Below are positions 55,875 to 64,000 of a DNA stretch of 64,000 nucleotides, in pieces. The translations under genes were made by a program, and so were the position numbers. The notes beneath the pieces were generated by a model. It was not told the DNA's origin and searched no databases. It was given only the letters and a program-made list of their open reading frames with translations. Within the stretch, counting starts at the first letter, position 1, and every line of letters begins with the position of its first letter. Source of the stretch: an uncultured Porphyromonadaceae bacterium (GTDB lineage: Bacteria; Bacteroidota; Bacteroidia; Bacteroidales; UBA11471); assembly GCA_900542765.1 (NCBI GenBank), contig UQOX01000005.1:1-64000 (forward strand), given 5' to 3'.

Positions 55875-57863
55875 TCAGTTGGCGAAGTTGACGCAGAGGC
55901 CAAATTGCAACATGGCGGGATTGTAGGGATAATTGGGCATGAGGAAATAATTGTTGCCGCCGAACAGTCCCTGGTTGAAATGGGTGTACATGACATAGAA
56001 ACGCACCATCTTCATCTTCATGTTGGCATAGACGTTCATAAGCGGATAATTGCCCACTTTCACCTCGTCCTGGGTGTGGAACGAGAGAGTGGCCGGCTGG
56101 TATGCCTCGGCATAGTAAGAGGTGTGGTATTTGCAATCGACCCCGAATTGCACCTGCAACACCTTGGCTATCTTGAAGTCGAGATACATCTGCGCATAGG
56201 CGCTCAAATCGGGCAAGGGTATCACTTTGGAGTCGCTCGATTTCTGATACACCGCTTCGAGGTCGAGGTTGAAGATGCCCCATTTTATCTTCTGCTTTAC
56301 CATGGCACTGAAAATCTGCAAGATGCGGTCGTCTTGCCGGGGCAGGCAATCGTTGTCGAAATAGACGTGGTTCTGCACATTTTCGACACCGACATTAATG
56401 ATGGTTCCGGTGGCCGGCAAGGAAAACTCCCCGCCTACACGGAATTTACGCGTCTTGCCGAAATTGTTTTCCCAAATGAAATGGTTCGAGACATAGTGCC
56501 GGTAATAAAATGCCGGCGTCAGATTCTTGAAGAAGCCGTAAGCCCGCAACTGCACCGTGGTCTTGCGTATGTTGAAACGGGTCTGTATCTCCCCGTTGAT
56601 GTCGGTGGCACCCGCATCGACACCGATCAGGCCCACCTTCCCATCGACCGTGTATGTCAGCAATTCACCTTGTTGCTTCGACAGGACGCCGCCCACCCAC
56701 AAGACATTCTCGGTATAGATTTTGGGGGATTGCACGACACTATACAAGGCGGCATTATCGCCGGCATCGAGCATCGGCGTTGAAGGAGGAGTGAGCATGA
56801 TGCCGGGTATGACATCGCTCATCAACGTAAAGCGTCGCACCTCGTGCGTGAGGTAGGCCGACATGCCCATCTTGGCGTATTTGTTAAACCCTTCGAGCAA
56901 CGAAATGCCCAACGTGTTTTTCAGCGACCAATATTGGGTCGAGTCATTGGTACCGTTTTCGCTGAAATAGGTGTTTTTGAAGAATGCCGTGTCTTCTCGT
57001 GCCGACTGATTGACAAACCGCCGCATGTTGTTGTTGTACTCTATCGTGTGGATAAAGCTGGTAACCGGCGTAAAGACTTCGACCGTGGTCGTATCGTCGA
57101 CCTGTTGTGTCTTGTAAAATCCGAGATTGTAACGCTGGGTGAGATAATAGTTCTGCCCCCGCACCCGGTTGAAGGCATTGTAGAGATAAACGGGTATCGA
57201 CTGCGAATCGAACGAGCCTTGTCCCGAAGCCACCTCGTCGGGGTCGAGAATAAACTGCGTGTCGGAAATGCCGCCATTCTCCTGCGATACGAAATTATAG
57301 GTATTGGCAAAGGCGTGCATCTGGTAACGGTCGCCTATGTAGGAACCGGCCACCTGCCACGACAAATCCTTATTTCCCTGGTGGTCGTAATTTCCTCGGG
57401 AATAGAGATATTGTATGCCGGCAGCTATGGCCAAACGCTTGTTGACGTTGCCCGAGAACTCGGCTTTGAGGTCTTCCTGCTTGGTCTGCTTTCCCCCGCC
57501 GAAGAGGTACGACGCCAGCGTCATGGGTATGCGGGTGTTGTAATAGGTATAGTTCGCCGGCGTATAGATAAGGTAGTCGTAGGGCTGCTTGAAGATGAAT
57601 TGCGGCATATCGGGACGGTCGAAAAAGACCTTCGACATCGAGGCACCGCCCAAGTTTCCCGTGTAGGAATAGGCCGTGGAATAAGAAATGGGCAAATCGG
57701 TATTGTAGAAATTATCGATGAGCGTATCCATCGGTACCCGATAGGGTGTTCCCAAGGGCTGGGACAGCCGCCACGCATAGGGCTCTCCTATCACCTGCTT
57801 CTTGGCGGCATATCCACATATCACCGACCACGCCAAAAGAGAAAATACCAATAACCTCTTCAT
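55875..57863 (-). CDS. Putative porin (Porin_10 type) outer membrane protein
   Basis: 662 aa from the ATG at 57863, where a signal peptide begins (MKRLLVFSLLAWSVICGYA). The body is rich in alternating aromatic/polar beta-strands (LAIAAGIQYLYSRG, VGGEFSLPATGTIINVGVENVQ, VKVGNYPLMNVYANMKMKMVRFYVMYTHFNQGLFGGNNYFLMPNYPYNPAMLQFGLCVNF), ending in the aromatic-rich C-terminus typical of Bacteroidetes putative porins. It starts with conserved WRL...GTPYRVPMDTLIDNFYN and GGASMSKVFFDRP. Substrate unknown. The -7 element lies only 9 nt before the start codon. Confidence 0.82.
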   Translation of the reverse strand: MKRLLVFSLLAWSVICGYAAKKQVIGEPYAWRLSQPLGTPYRVPMDTLIDNFYNTDLPISYSTAYSYTGNLGGASMSKVFFDRPDMPQFIFKQPYDYLIYTPANYTYYNTRIPMTLASYLFGGGKQTKQEDLKAEFSGNVNKRLAIAAGIQYLYSRGNYDHQGNKDLSWQVAGSYIGDRYQMHAFANTYNFVSQENGGISDTQFILDPDEVASGQGSFDSQSIPVYLYNAFNRVRGQNYYLTQRYNLGFYKTQQVDDTTTVEVFTPVTSFIHTIEYNNNMRRFVNQSAREDTAFFKNTYFSENGTNDSTQYWSLKNTLGISLLEGFNKYAKMGMSAYLTHEVRRFTLMSDVIPGIMLTPPSTPMLDAGDNAALYSVVQSPKIYTENVLWVGGVLSKQQGELLTYTVDGKVGLIGVDAGATDINGEIQTRFNIRKTTVQLRAYGFFKNLTPAFYYRHYVSNHFIWENNFGKTRKFRVGGEFSLPATGTIINVGVENVQNHVYFDNDCLPRQDDRILQIFSAMVKQKIKWGIFNLDLEAVYQKSSDSKVIPLPDLSAYAQMYLDFKIAKVLQVQFGVDCKYHTSYYAEAYQPATLSFHTQDEVKVGNYPLMNVYANMKMKMVRFYVMYTHFNQGLFGGNNYFLMPNYPYNPAMLQFGLCVNFAN

Positions 57864-57872
57864 ATTCGCGTG

Positions 57873-57880
57873 CAAATATA
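57873..57880 (-). promoter_or_regulatory. Putative -7 element of the porin gene
   Basis: The complement reads TATATTTG, an exact match, but only 9 nt separate it from the start codon. The -33 region is unclear (GTTG with 15-nt spacing). Either the mRNA is nearly leaderless or the true start is a downstream codon. Confidence 0.4.
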
Positions 57881-58053
57881 CGCATAATACGCGAACAACT
57901 CCCATCGCTCTTCCTAAAAAGAGAGAAAAGGAGTTGCACTTGCTTACACAATCTTACGGAAAATCCCGGTTTGTCTTCAAAATAAAATCGGGGAATTGAC
58001 ATTTAATATTATTACAACAGCCGCTAAAAAACGAAAGAAGAGCGATAAATTTA

Positions 58054-58584
58054 TTACTCTGTAATTTTCAATTTATTTGAAATAAATAATTTGTATTCAT
58101 TAGAACAATCCTCTTTCTTGTAAACTATAACATCGGGCATCATATTTCCTATGGACTTTTTAGGGAGTCGCAAACATTCTGAATTACGCTTAAAATGTAT
58201 CCATTCATTTATAAGATACACATTCTTATCCGGTAAAGTTTTATTTATGACATTTAATAGTTCACCTTCGGCAGCAAAATACGAGGTAAGCATCTTTTCT
58301 ACAAGTATGACATCTTGGTGTATAGCTCTTTTATTAACTATTGTTCCTATCCAAATTTCATTAATATATGAAAACTCATTAATATGATGATTTTTATCGT
58401 TTAATCTATCCGTCAACAATTTTCTTTCTGCCTTACCAATATAATAATGAATCTGGTTTTTTAAGTTTTTCTTCTTTCCACTTATCAAATACAAATTAAA
58501 CGTCGTCTTTTGAGAAATTTCCCATTTTCTAACTTGTTCTACCTGAAATGGGCCATACCACCTTACAACAAAAACTTTTTCCAT
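58054..58584 (-). CDS. GIY-YIG-like protein, small
   Basis: 176 aa. The segment NLYLISG (about residue 31), then HYYIGKAERKLLTDRLND, resembles a GIY-YIG nuclease core: the first tripeptide is YLI rather than GIY, then YIG, and an Arg in the R/K-x-R helix. The C-terminal half has no recognisable domain. Strong AT bias in its codons. It starts 2 nt after the stop of the larger GIY-YIG gene (58587), so the two are co-transcribed and probably translationally coupled. Possible roles include DNA cleavage in defence or in a mobile element; not established. Confidence 0.6.
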   Translation of the reverse strand: MEKVFVVRWYGPFQVEQVRKWEISQKTTFNLYLISGKKKNLKNQIHYYIGKAERKLLTDRLNDKNHHINEFSYINEIWIGTIVNKRAIHQDVILVEKMLTSYFAAEGELLNVINKTLPDKNVYLINEWIHFKRNSECLRLPKKSIGNMMPDVIVYKKEDCSNEYKLFISNKLKITE

Positions 58585-58586
58585 AT

Positions 58587-59372
58587 TTAATATTCAAACT
58601 CATTAGTTCCTATCGAAATATATCTAATGGCTCCTCCACTTCCAAATGGATAATCACTCACGTCTTTATTGAGATATGGTGAATCTGTAACTAAGGTACC
58701 ATGAAAGCAGCATCTTTCTTTATTGAAACGAACCTTTTTTTCTTCATCATAGAAAGTCCACTCATAATTTTCAACTTTGATAACCGACCTTACTACACCA
58801 CGATATACCCCTAACACATAAGATATTTTACATGCACGAGACCTTGCAATAGCCCAATATTTCCGTGTTTTTTCATAAATGTTTATTCTCTTATAAACGC
58901 CATGGGCTTTTGCATCATCAAAACTTCTATTCAAGCTAACCAATAATAAACAATCTTTTAGATGATCAATCTCTATCTTTTCGCAATCATAGATTGCACT
59001 TATTTCCTCCGCGGTTTTAATCCCTTCGTCCCACTGATGATGTCCACCTTGTATGTTAGCCAATACCTGTTCAGTATTAAATTTTGGATATGTAAGAAGA
59101 TCTATAAGGACAGATTCTATTTGAAAAGCCTCTTTTTCAGACAATTTATGGCGAAGTATATAATATTCAACCTTTGCTCCGGAAGCAATAATATCACGAA
59201 TCAAATTCAATTTTAAAGACTCATCATCTTCTTGAAGAGCTGCCTTGCAATGTTGAAACACTCTATTTCTACACCCCTTTCCGATATAAAATATCTTATT
59301 GTTTCGAGGGTCTATCAATGAATAGACATAAAAGCCTAATTCTTCTATAACCTTATCGCTAAATTTATCCAT
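58587..59372 (-). CDS. LEM-3-like GIY-YIG domain protein
   Basis: 261 aa. The N-terminal GIY-YIG domain is clear: GFYVYSLIDPRNNKIFYIGKGCRNRVFQH (FYVY and FYIGKG in the LEM-3/ANKLE1-type form, Arg in GCRNR), then a Glu in KEAFQIESVLIDLL that fits the metal-binding Glu. The C-terminal 130 residues (RSFDDAKAHGVYKRINIYEKTRKYWAIA...VLGVYRGVVRSVIKV...) resemble the uncharacterised domain often fused to this nuclease type. Predicted cytoplasmic endonuclease. AT-rich compared with neighbours. First gene of a two-gene unit with the smaller GIY-YIG-like protein. Confidence 0.78.
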   Translation of the reverse strand: MDKFSDKVIEELGFYVYSLIDPRNNKIFYIGKGCRNRVFQHCKAALQEDDESLKLNLIRDIIASGAKVEYYILRHKLSEKEAFQIESVLIDLLTYPKFNTEQVLANIQGGHHQWDEGIKTAEEISAIYDCEKIEIDHLKDCLLLVSLNRSFDDAKAHGVYKRINIYEKTRKYWAIARSRACKISYVLGVYRGVVRSVIKVENYEWTFYDEEKKVRFNKERCCFHGTLVTDSPYLNKDVSDYPFGSGGAIRYISIGTNEFEY

Positions 59373-59425
59373 CTGTAATTTATATTCTTTTTCTCATGAA
59401 AGAAAACTCCGATCGAGAGGGAAGA

Positions 59426-60505
59426 TTATTTTTTCTTGCGCCACCGCAGCTGCTTGCGCACGGGGCTCTCTTTCTTGAACATGTCGTTGTCGATAATGAC
59501 GCGGAACGTGATGAGTTGCTGCGAACACCACTTCACACCGTCGTAGTGGTGCACCGAGGAGACTTTGAGGTCGAACTTCTCATTCTGGAACGGGTGCCAA
59601 TAGGCTTCGAGACGGTTGTAGACGTCGTCGCGCGTGCGATAGAAGGCCGAGCCGGTATAGAGGCTCGACGCATAGCTCTCGTAATAGGGCATGAGACAAC
59701 CGCCCATATAGAGGGTGTTGTAAAGCCCCAGTTTGAACTTCTCGACACGGGCCTCGACCTGCACGCCGTGGGGCTTCACATAGTGACCGACATAGGTGCG
59801 GTCGTTCTGTGCCGACTGCAACCAACCGACGCTCACTTTGAGCTTGTCGAACCATAAACGACCTCCCAAGTCGACCCCGACACGCGGATAGAACCAAATG
59901 TTGTCGACCACCCCGCCATCGACGCTGGTACCGGCATGGTGGTGCATCATCAGTTCATACTCGCCATATAACCACGAGAGGGGATAGTAGCGGCCCGATG
60001 TGTAAACGATGAATCGCTCACGCGTGGTCGTGGTCTGGTGACCGTCCCAATCGCAAAAGACCTCGATATAATTTTTTTCATCGGGGATATATTGCAGGAG
60101 CAATCCGTCGATGGTATTGTCGAAAAACTTGATGGAGTCACAGAAAAAGGCGTCGCTTCCCCCCCTTACTTGCCGGCGGGGTATGATACCGGCCGAGACG
60201 TTGAATCGGCTGTCGCGGTAATTGTAAAAGAAAAGGAAATTGAAATCCATATCGCAGGCCGGCGAGCCGAAATTGCGCAAGGCGGTCGCTCCCACCTGTA
60301 TCGAATTTCCCCGCCAGCCAAGCCCTACCAACGGATTGATATACCCGCCAAAGATGGTCTGAGGCCAGTTGTACTTGCTCTTTCCGTACTCCCGGTTATC
60401 AAAAGTCATGTCGACATCGACACTCCACAAAAATTCTTGTGCCGACAGCGAGGCCGACAGGCAAAAGAGCAACGTTGCGAAACCAATTCTCCGGAGGAAC
60501 TTCAT
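59426..60505 (-). CDS. Predicted outer-membrane beta-barrel protein
   Basis: 359 aa with a signal peptide (MKFLRRIGFATLLFCLSASLSAQ). Many short amphipathic strands rich in Tyr, Trp and Phe (FLWSVDVDMTFDNREYG, FNFLFFYNYRDSRFNVSAGIIPRRQV, VGVDLGGRLWFDKLKVSVGWLQS, FDLKVSSVHHYDGVKWCSQQLITFRVIID) suggest a barrel of about 14-16 strands. No catalytic motif or named family recognised. The tail KKESPVRKQLRWRKKK is very basic. Monocistronic; divergent from the MATE gene across a 400-bp region. Confidence 0.72.
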   Translation of the reverse strand: MKFLRRIGFATLLFCLSASLSAQEFLWSVDVDMTFDNREYGKSKYNWPQTIFGGYINPLVGLGWRGNSIQVGATALRNFGSPACDMDFNFLFFYNYRDSRFNVSAGIIPRRQVRGGSDAFFCDSIKFFDNTIDGLLLQYIPDEKNYIEVFCDWDGHQTTTTRERFIVYTSGRYYPLSWLYGEYELMMHHHAGTSVDGGVVDNIWFYPRVGVDLGGRLWFDKLKVSVGWLQSAQNDRTYVGHYVKPHGVQVEARVEKFKLGLYNTLYMGGCLMPYYESYASSLYTGSAFYRTRDDVYNRLEAYWHPFQNEKFDLKVSSVHHYDGVKWCSQQLITFRVIIDNDMFKKESPVRKQLRWRKKK

Positions 60506-60905
60506 CTGATGTATATTTTGGAAACGCTACAAAAATACGACAAATTCATAAAGAAACGCCTATGCCCGGTTATTTTGACACACGATTTTTTTGATGTATT
60601 TATCGGAATAGTTGTCCGTTTCTTTGTGTCTCAACAGGATTCTCTTCGCGGGAGATGAAAATGGGGCGGTAGGAACGTCGTCGGGAGGTACGCTCCCATG
60701 GGTGCCACGACGGGTATTTTCCCGACTTGAAAATGTATTGCAAAGGTTTCTCTCCTATTCACACCGTTCTCCACCGGCCACAATCTTTTCAGATGGCAGG
60801 AGACGGCACACGCAATCGGCCGTGAAAACTTCTCTCCCCCGGTTTGCTTCTGCACTCGTCTTTCACTATCTTTGTGCCGTTTTTTTCCAAAACAGTTTGT
60901 TTTTC
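60506..60905. other. 400-bp divergent intergenic region
   Basis: No gene visible. It contains the strong promoter of the MATE gene at 60843-60874 and a possible -7 element for the outer-membrane protein gene (TATTTTTG, complement of 60530-60537) without a well-spaced -33 box. Nothing else recognised. Confidence 0.5.
60843..60874 (+). promoter_or_regulatory. Consensus promoter of the MATE exporter gene
   Basis: TTTG (60843-60846), a 20-nt spacer and TATCTTTG (60867-60874); the ATG at 60906 follows after about 31 nt. Confidence 0.75.
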
Positions 60906-62258
60906 ATGACACAGTATTTCAAAAGATATACCGCACATTACCGTTCGTTGCTGACCATGGGTGTTCCCATCATGGTCGGGCAGTTGGGCGTTATCCTCAC
61001 GGGGTTTGTCGACAACATCATGGTCGGTCACCACATGACCGACGAACTGTCGGCCGCATCGTTCGTGAACAACATTTTCATGCTGCCGCTCATGTTTGCG
61101 ACCGGTTTTGCCATGGGCATCACGCCGCTTATCGGAGAACAGACGGGGCGGAACGAACTGCTGCGCGCGGGACAGACATTCCGATACGGGCTCTATGCCA
61201 ACGGCATGCTGGCCATCGCACTCATCGTCATCATGGGGACGCTCTATTTCTTCCTCGACCGGCTGGGGCTGCCGCAAGAGTTGCTGCCGCTGATGCGGCC
61301 TTATTATCTGCTGCACCTCGTCGGGCTTGTTCCCGTGCTGTTGTTCAACGCGTTCAAGCATTTCGCCGACGGTACGACCGACACCCTCACCCCCATGTAC
61401 ATACTTCTGGCCAGCAACTTGCTGAACATCATTGGCAACACCCTCCTCATCTACGGATATGCCGGGTTTCCCGAATGGGGCCTTTTCGGAGCGGGTGTCT
61501 CGACGCTCATCGCCCGGGTGTTTACGATTGTGGCCGGGCTGTGGATATTCTTGTACCGGAAACGTTACCGCCGCTTCAAGGCCGGATTTTTCGGCCAACC
61601 GGGAAATGCCAAGCTCTACCGGCCCATTCTCACCATGGGCATACCCATCGCCTTGCAACTGGGTATGGAAACGGGATCGTTCAGCCTCAGCGTCATCCTC
61701 ATCGGATGGATAGGCAGCACGGCCTTGGCGGCTCACCAAGTTGCCGTAACCTTCTCGACCATCGGATTCCTGCTCTATTCGGGTATCAGTGCGGCCATCA
61801 CAATCGGTATCAGCAAAGCCCGCGGCAGCGGACAAAGTGAAGTGATAAGACCCATAGCCACGGCCGGTATACATCTTGTGCTGCTGCTCGTGCTGCTGGT
61901 TACAGGCGTCATGTTCTTTACCCGTCAGCATATCGGTTACATCTTCACCGACTCCCCTGATGTGGCCATGCTCGTATCGGCCATCGTCATTCCCATGATG
62001 GCTTATCAGTTGGGCGATGGCATGCAGATTTCGCTCGCCGGCGCACTGCGCGGGCTGGGTGTGGTGAAACCGATGGTGTGGATTGCTTTTGTCAGCTACT
62101 TCGTCGTGAGCCTGCCCGCCTCCTACGCATTTGCCTTTTTATGCCATGGCGAAGCCCCGGGGGTATGGTGGGGCTACCCGGTAGGTCTCTCTTGTGCGGC
62201 ACTGCTCTTCTTGTGGAAGTTCTTGCAGAACAGCCGCCCCTCGGCTATCCGGCCGTAA
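60906..62258 (+). CDS. MATE-family cation-coupled efflux transporter
   Basis: 450 aa from ATG 60906, just after the promoter; the open frame further upstream (to 60612) overlaps the promoter and is not coding. Twelve predicted helices in two halves. Family marks: MGVPIMVGQLGVILTGFVDNIMVGHH in helix 1-2 and GFAMGITPLIGEQTGRNE; the second half has GIPIALQLGMETGSFSLSVILIGWIGSTALAAHQVAVTF and ISAAITIGISKARGSGQ. NorM-like exporter of cationic drugs or metabolites. Convergent with the YgiQ gene, 4 bp between stop codons. Confidence 0.94.
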   Translation: MTQYFKRYTAHYRSLLTMGVPIMVGQLGVILTGFVDNIMVGHHMTDELSAASFVNNIFMLPLMFATGFAMGITPLIGEQTGRNELLRAGQTFRYGLYANGMLAIALIVIMGTLYFFLDRLGLPQELLPLMRPYYLLHLVGLVPVLLFNAFKHFADGTTDTLTPMYILLASNLLNIIGNTLLIYGYAGFPEWGLFGAGVSTLIARVFTIVAGLWIFLYRKRYRRFKAGFFGQPGNAKLYRPILTMGIPIALQLGMETGSFSLSVILIGWIGSTALAAHQVAVTFSTIGFLLYSGISAAITIGISKARGSGQSEVIRPIATAGIHLVLLLVLLVTGVMFFTRQHIGYIFTDSPDVAMLVSAIVIPMMAYQLGDGMQISLAGALRGLGVVKPMVWIAFVSYFVVSLPASYAFAFLCHGEAPGVWWGYPVGLSCAALLFLWKFLQNSRPSAIRP

Positions 62259-62262
62259 GGCA

Positions 62263-64000
62263 CTATTTTTTCTTCGGCGATTTCTTCCCGGAACCGCCGA
62301 TGTTCCCCTCGTTCTTGCGGTTTTTCAATTGCATGGCCTCCCGACGTTTCGCCGGGTTGAAATTGGGATTGTAAGAGGCGACCTTGGATTTGTGTGCCGG
62401 CGTCTCGAAAGGGTGAGCCCCTGCCCCACGGCCATATAATTTTCCGAGCAAATCTTCCCGTCCCATGCGATGCAAGGCTTGTTCGATGCCCCGGCGCGCT
62501 TCGGGTTTGTACCAGAAAAAGAACTGACGCTGAGCCAATTTCTCTTCGGACGTGCGGGCGGTATATATCCGTTCGCCCGTATAGGGGTCGTAACCGGTAT
62601 AATATATCTCGGTGGCAAGGGTCATGGGGGTGGGCGTAAAATCCTGCACCTGTTCGAGATGGAAATGGAGACTCTTGGTAATGGCCGCCAACTCGGCCAT
62701 GTCGACGGCCTCACAAGCGGGGTGACTCGAAATGAAATAGGGTATGAGTTGCTGGTTGAGCCCCTCTTCGCGATTGATGCGTTCAAAAATGGTGCGGAAC
62801 TGCTCAAACTGGCTGAATGCGGGTTTGCGCATACAACGAAGGACCCGCGACGAGGTGTGCTCGGGCGCCACTTTCAGACGCCCCGAGACATGCCGCGTAA
62901 TCAGCTCCCGGGTATATTCCCGCGAAGCGGCATTGAGGGCTTCGTCGTCATTCCGATGCAACAGCAGGTCATAACGCACGCCGCTGCCTATGAAGGAGCG
63001 TTTTATCTCCGCTTTGGCATCGACCGCCCGATAGAGGTGCAACAGCGGACGATGGTCGACCTGCATATTGGGACATACCGCAGGCCACAGACACGAAGGG
63101 CGCTTGCAAACCCGACAAGCCGACGTCTTCTTTCCCGTCATGCGGTACATGTTGGCCGACGGCCCACCCAGGTCACTGAGATAGCCCTTGAAATCGGGCA
63201 TGGCAATAATCTTGTCGACTTCACGCAAAACCGAAGCCTCGGAACGGGAAGAGATGAACTTTCCCTGATGAGCCGAAATGGTGCAGAAGGCACAACCGCC
63301 GAAACAGCCCCGATGCAACGTTATCGAGAACTTTATCATCTCAAAGGCCGGTATCGTTCTCCCCCGATAGCGAGGGTGCGGCAGTCGGGTAAAGGGCAAG
63401 TCGTATATGGCATCGAGCTCTTCGCCGGTGATGGGCGGAAAGGGCGGGTTAATTTTCAGGGCCTGGTCGCCGCACCGCTGCCACAGGAGACGCGCCGTGT
63501 AACGGTTGGACTCCTCCTCGACCCGGCAGAAATTGCGAGCCTGCACCTTCTTGCTGCGCAAGCACTCCTCGTGCGAAGCCAGCACACAATGAGTGTCGCT
63601 CTCTTTCTCGGCGGGCAGTTCCGAGACATTCCGCACCACGACCGTCTGCGGGACATCATGCAGAGCCGAGAGGGGTTCTCCGGCCCGCAAACGTCGGGCT
63701 ATCGTGCGCATCGTCTCCTCGCCCATGCCATAAGAGAGGATATCGGCACCGCTCTCGATGAGAATGCCCGGACGCAAACAGTCCTGCCAATAATCGTAGT
63801 GGGTAACGCGACGCAGGGAAGCCTCGATACCGCCGATAACCACGGGCACGTCGGGATAGAGTTGTTTGAGTATGCGGGTATAAACGATGGTGGGATAGTC
63901 GGGTCGCATGCCGGCACGGCCGTCGGGGGTATAAGCATCGTCGGAGCGCAACCGTTTGTTGGCCGTGTAGTGATTGACCATCGAATCCATGGCTCCGGCC
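62263..64000 (-). CDS. YgiQ-family radical SAM protein (5' end outside window)
   Basis: At least 578 codons; the frame runs to the window edge, and the visible MDSMVNHYTANKR is an internal conserved block, not the start. Radical SAM core with the cluster motif GCFGGCAFC (in HRGCFGGCAFCTISAHQG); the upstream half includes YPDVPVVIGGIEASLRRVTHYDYWQD, characteristic of YgiQ. The C-terminal part has PTPMTLATEIYYTGYDPYTGE and a very basic tail (AKRREAMQLKNRKNEGN...KKSPKKK). The function of YgiQ is unknown; an SAM-dependent radical reaction is expected. Confidence 0.92.
   Translation of the reverse strand, partial: AGAMDSMVNHYTANKRLRSDDAYTPDGRAGMRPDYPTIVYTRILKQLYPDVPVVIGGIEASLRRVTHYDYWQDCLRPGILIESGADILSYGMGEETMRTIARRLRAGEPLSALHDVPQTVVVRNVSELPAEKESDTHCVLASHEECLRSKKVQARNFCRVEEESNRYTARLLWQRCGDQALKINPPFPPITGEELDAIYDLPFTRLPHPRYRGRTIPAFEMIKFSITLHRGCFGGCAFCTISAHQGKFISSRSEASVLREVDKIIAMPDFKGYLSDLGGPSANMYRMTGKKTSACRVCKRPSCLWPAVCPNMQVDHRPLLHLYRAVDAKAEIKRSFIGSGVRYDLLLHRNDDEALNAASREYTRELITRHVSGRLKVAPEHTSSRVLRCMRKPAFSQFEQFRTIFERINREEGLNQQLIPYFISSHPACEAVDMAELAAITKSLHFHLEQVQDFTPTPMTLATEIYYTGYDPYTGERIYTARTSEEKLAQRQFFFWYKPEARRGIEQALHRMGREDLLGKLYGRGAGAHPFETPAHKSKVASYNPNFNPAKRREAMQLKNRKNEGNIGGSGKKSPKKK

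Overview
The window looks like a stretch of chromosome from a Bacteroidales bacterium (phylum Bacteroidota). The evidence is the promoter style (TTTG, a 19-20 nt spacer, then TAnnTTTG, seen upstream of many genes), the near absence of Shine-Dalgarno sequences, a short RpoD of the Bacteroides type, the xylB-xylA-xylE operon, DPP III, Porin_10-type outer-membrane proteins and a PCMD-type surface protein. Base composition is roughly balanced and C-rich in most genes. That would suit a higher-GC genus such as Barnesiella, but the genus is only a guess. Several islets are clearly AT-rich (about 8777-10000, 42780-43800 and 58040-59390) and are probably acquired DNA.

Layout. 1-8110: pectin degradation genes (a GH105 lipoprotein and two divergent GH28 enzymes) around an SDR/acetyltransferase operon with four GNAT domains in three genes. 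8120-10190: free-methionine-sulfoxide reductase, an AT-rich islet with an orphan small ORF and a methyltransferase, then tRNA-Ser(UGA). 10378-12757: a split chromate-transporter pair coupled to folC. 12950-16700: a zinc-ribbon/HTH protein with a membrane partner, a PCMD surface protein, an SDR epimerase and RidA. 16973-21398: the xylose operon (xylulokinase, xylose isomerase, xylose symporter). 21478-26428: YccF, a YihY/BrkB membrane protein, RNase P RNA, HtrA protease and RpoD. 26502-27990: a 5'-truncated BspA-like surface-protein gene, followed by a terminator-ended region rich in interlocking inverted repeats.

28019-34403: the leucine operon leuA-leuC-leuD-(citramalate/isopropylmalate synthase paralogue)-leuB. 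It is preceded by a textbook promoter, a 25-codon leader peptide with Leu and Ile codons, and a mutually exclusive antiterminator/terminator pair. This ribosome-mediated attenuator is the most striking regulatory structure here. 34535-42674: an OmpA-family protein, then an envelope/isoprenoid operon (degenerate LytM protein, dxr, rseP, an rRNA methyltransferase, DPP III). 42851-43747: an isolated AT-rich SGNH-hydrolase-like gene. 43861-49574: a tripartite RND efflux operon. 49780-55110: aldehyde dehydrogenase, convergent with an operon of nfeD-type protease, kdsB, an inactive M16 homologue and mgsA. 55371-57863: an orphan ECF sigma factor abutting a putative porin gene. 58054-59372: two adjacent AT-rich GIY-YIG-type genes. 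59426-64000: an outer-membrane protein, a MATE exporter and a YgiQ-type radical SAM enzyme whose start lies beyond the window.

The gene content is mainly housekeeping and saccharolytic. I saw no CRISPR array, rRNA operon, complete mobile element or SusCD pair. All functional calls come from reading motifs and order by eye; no database search was run.
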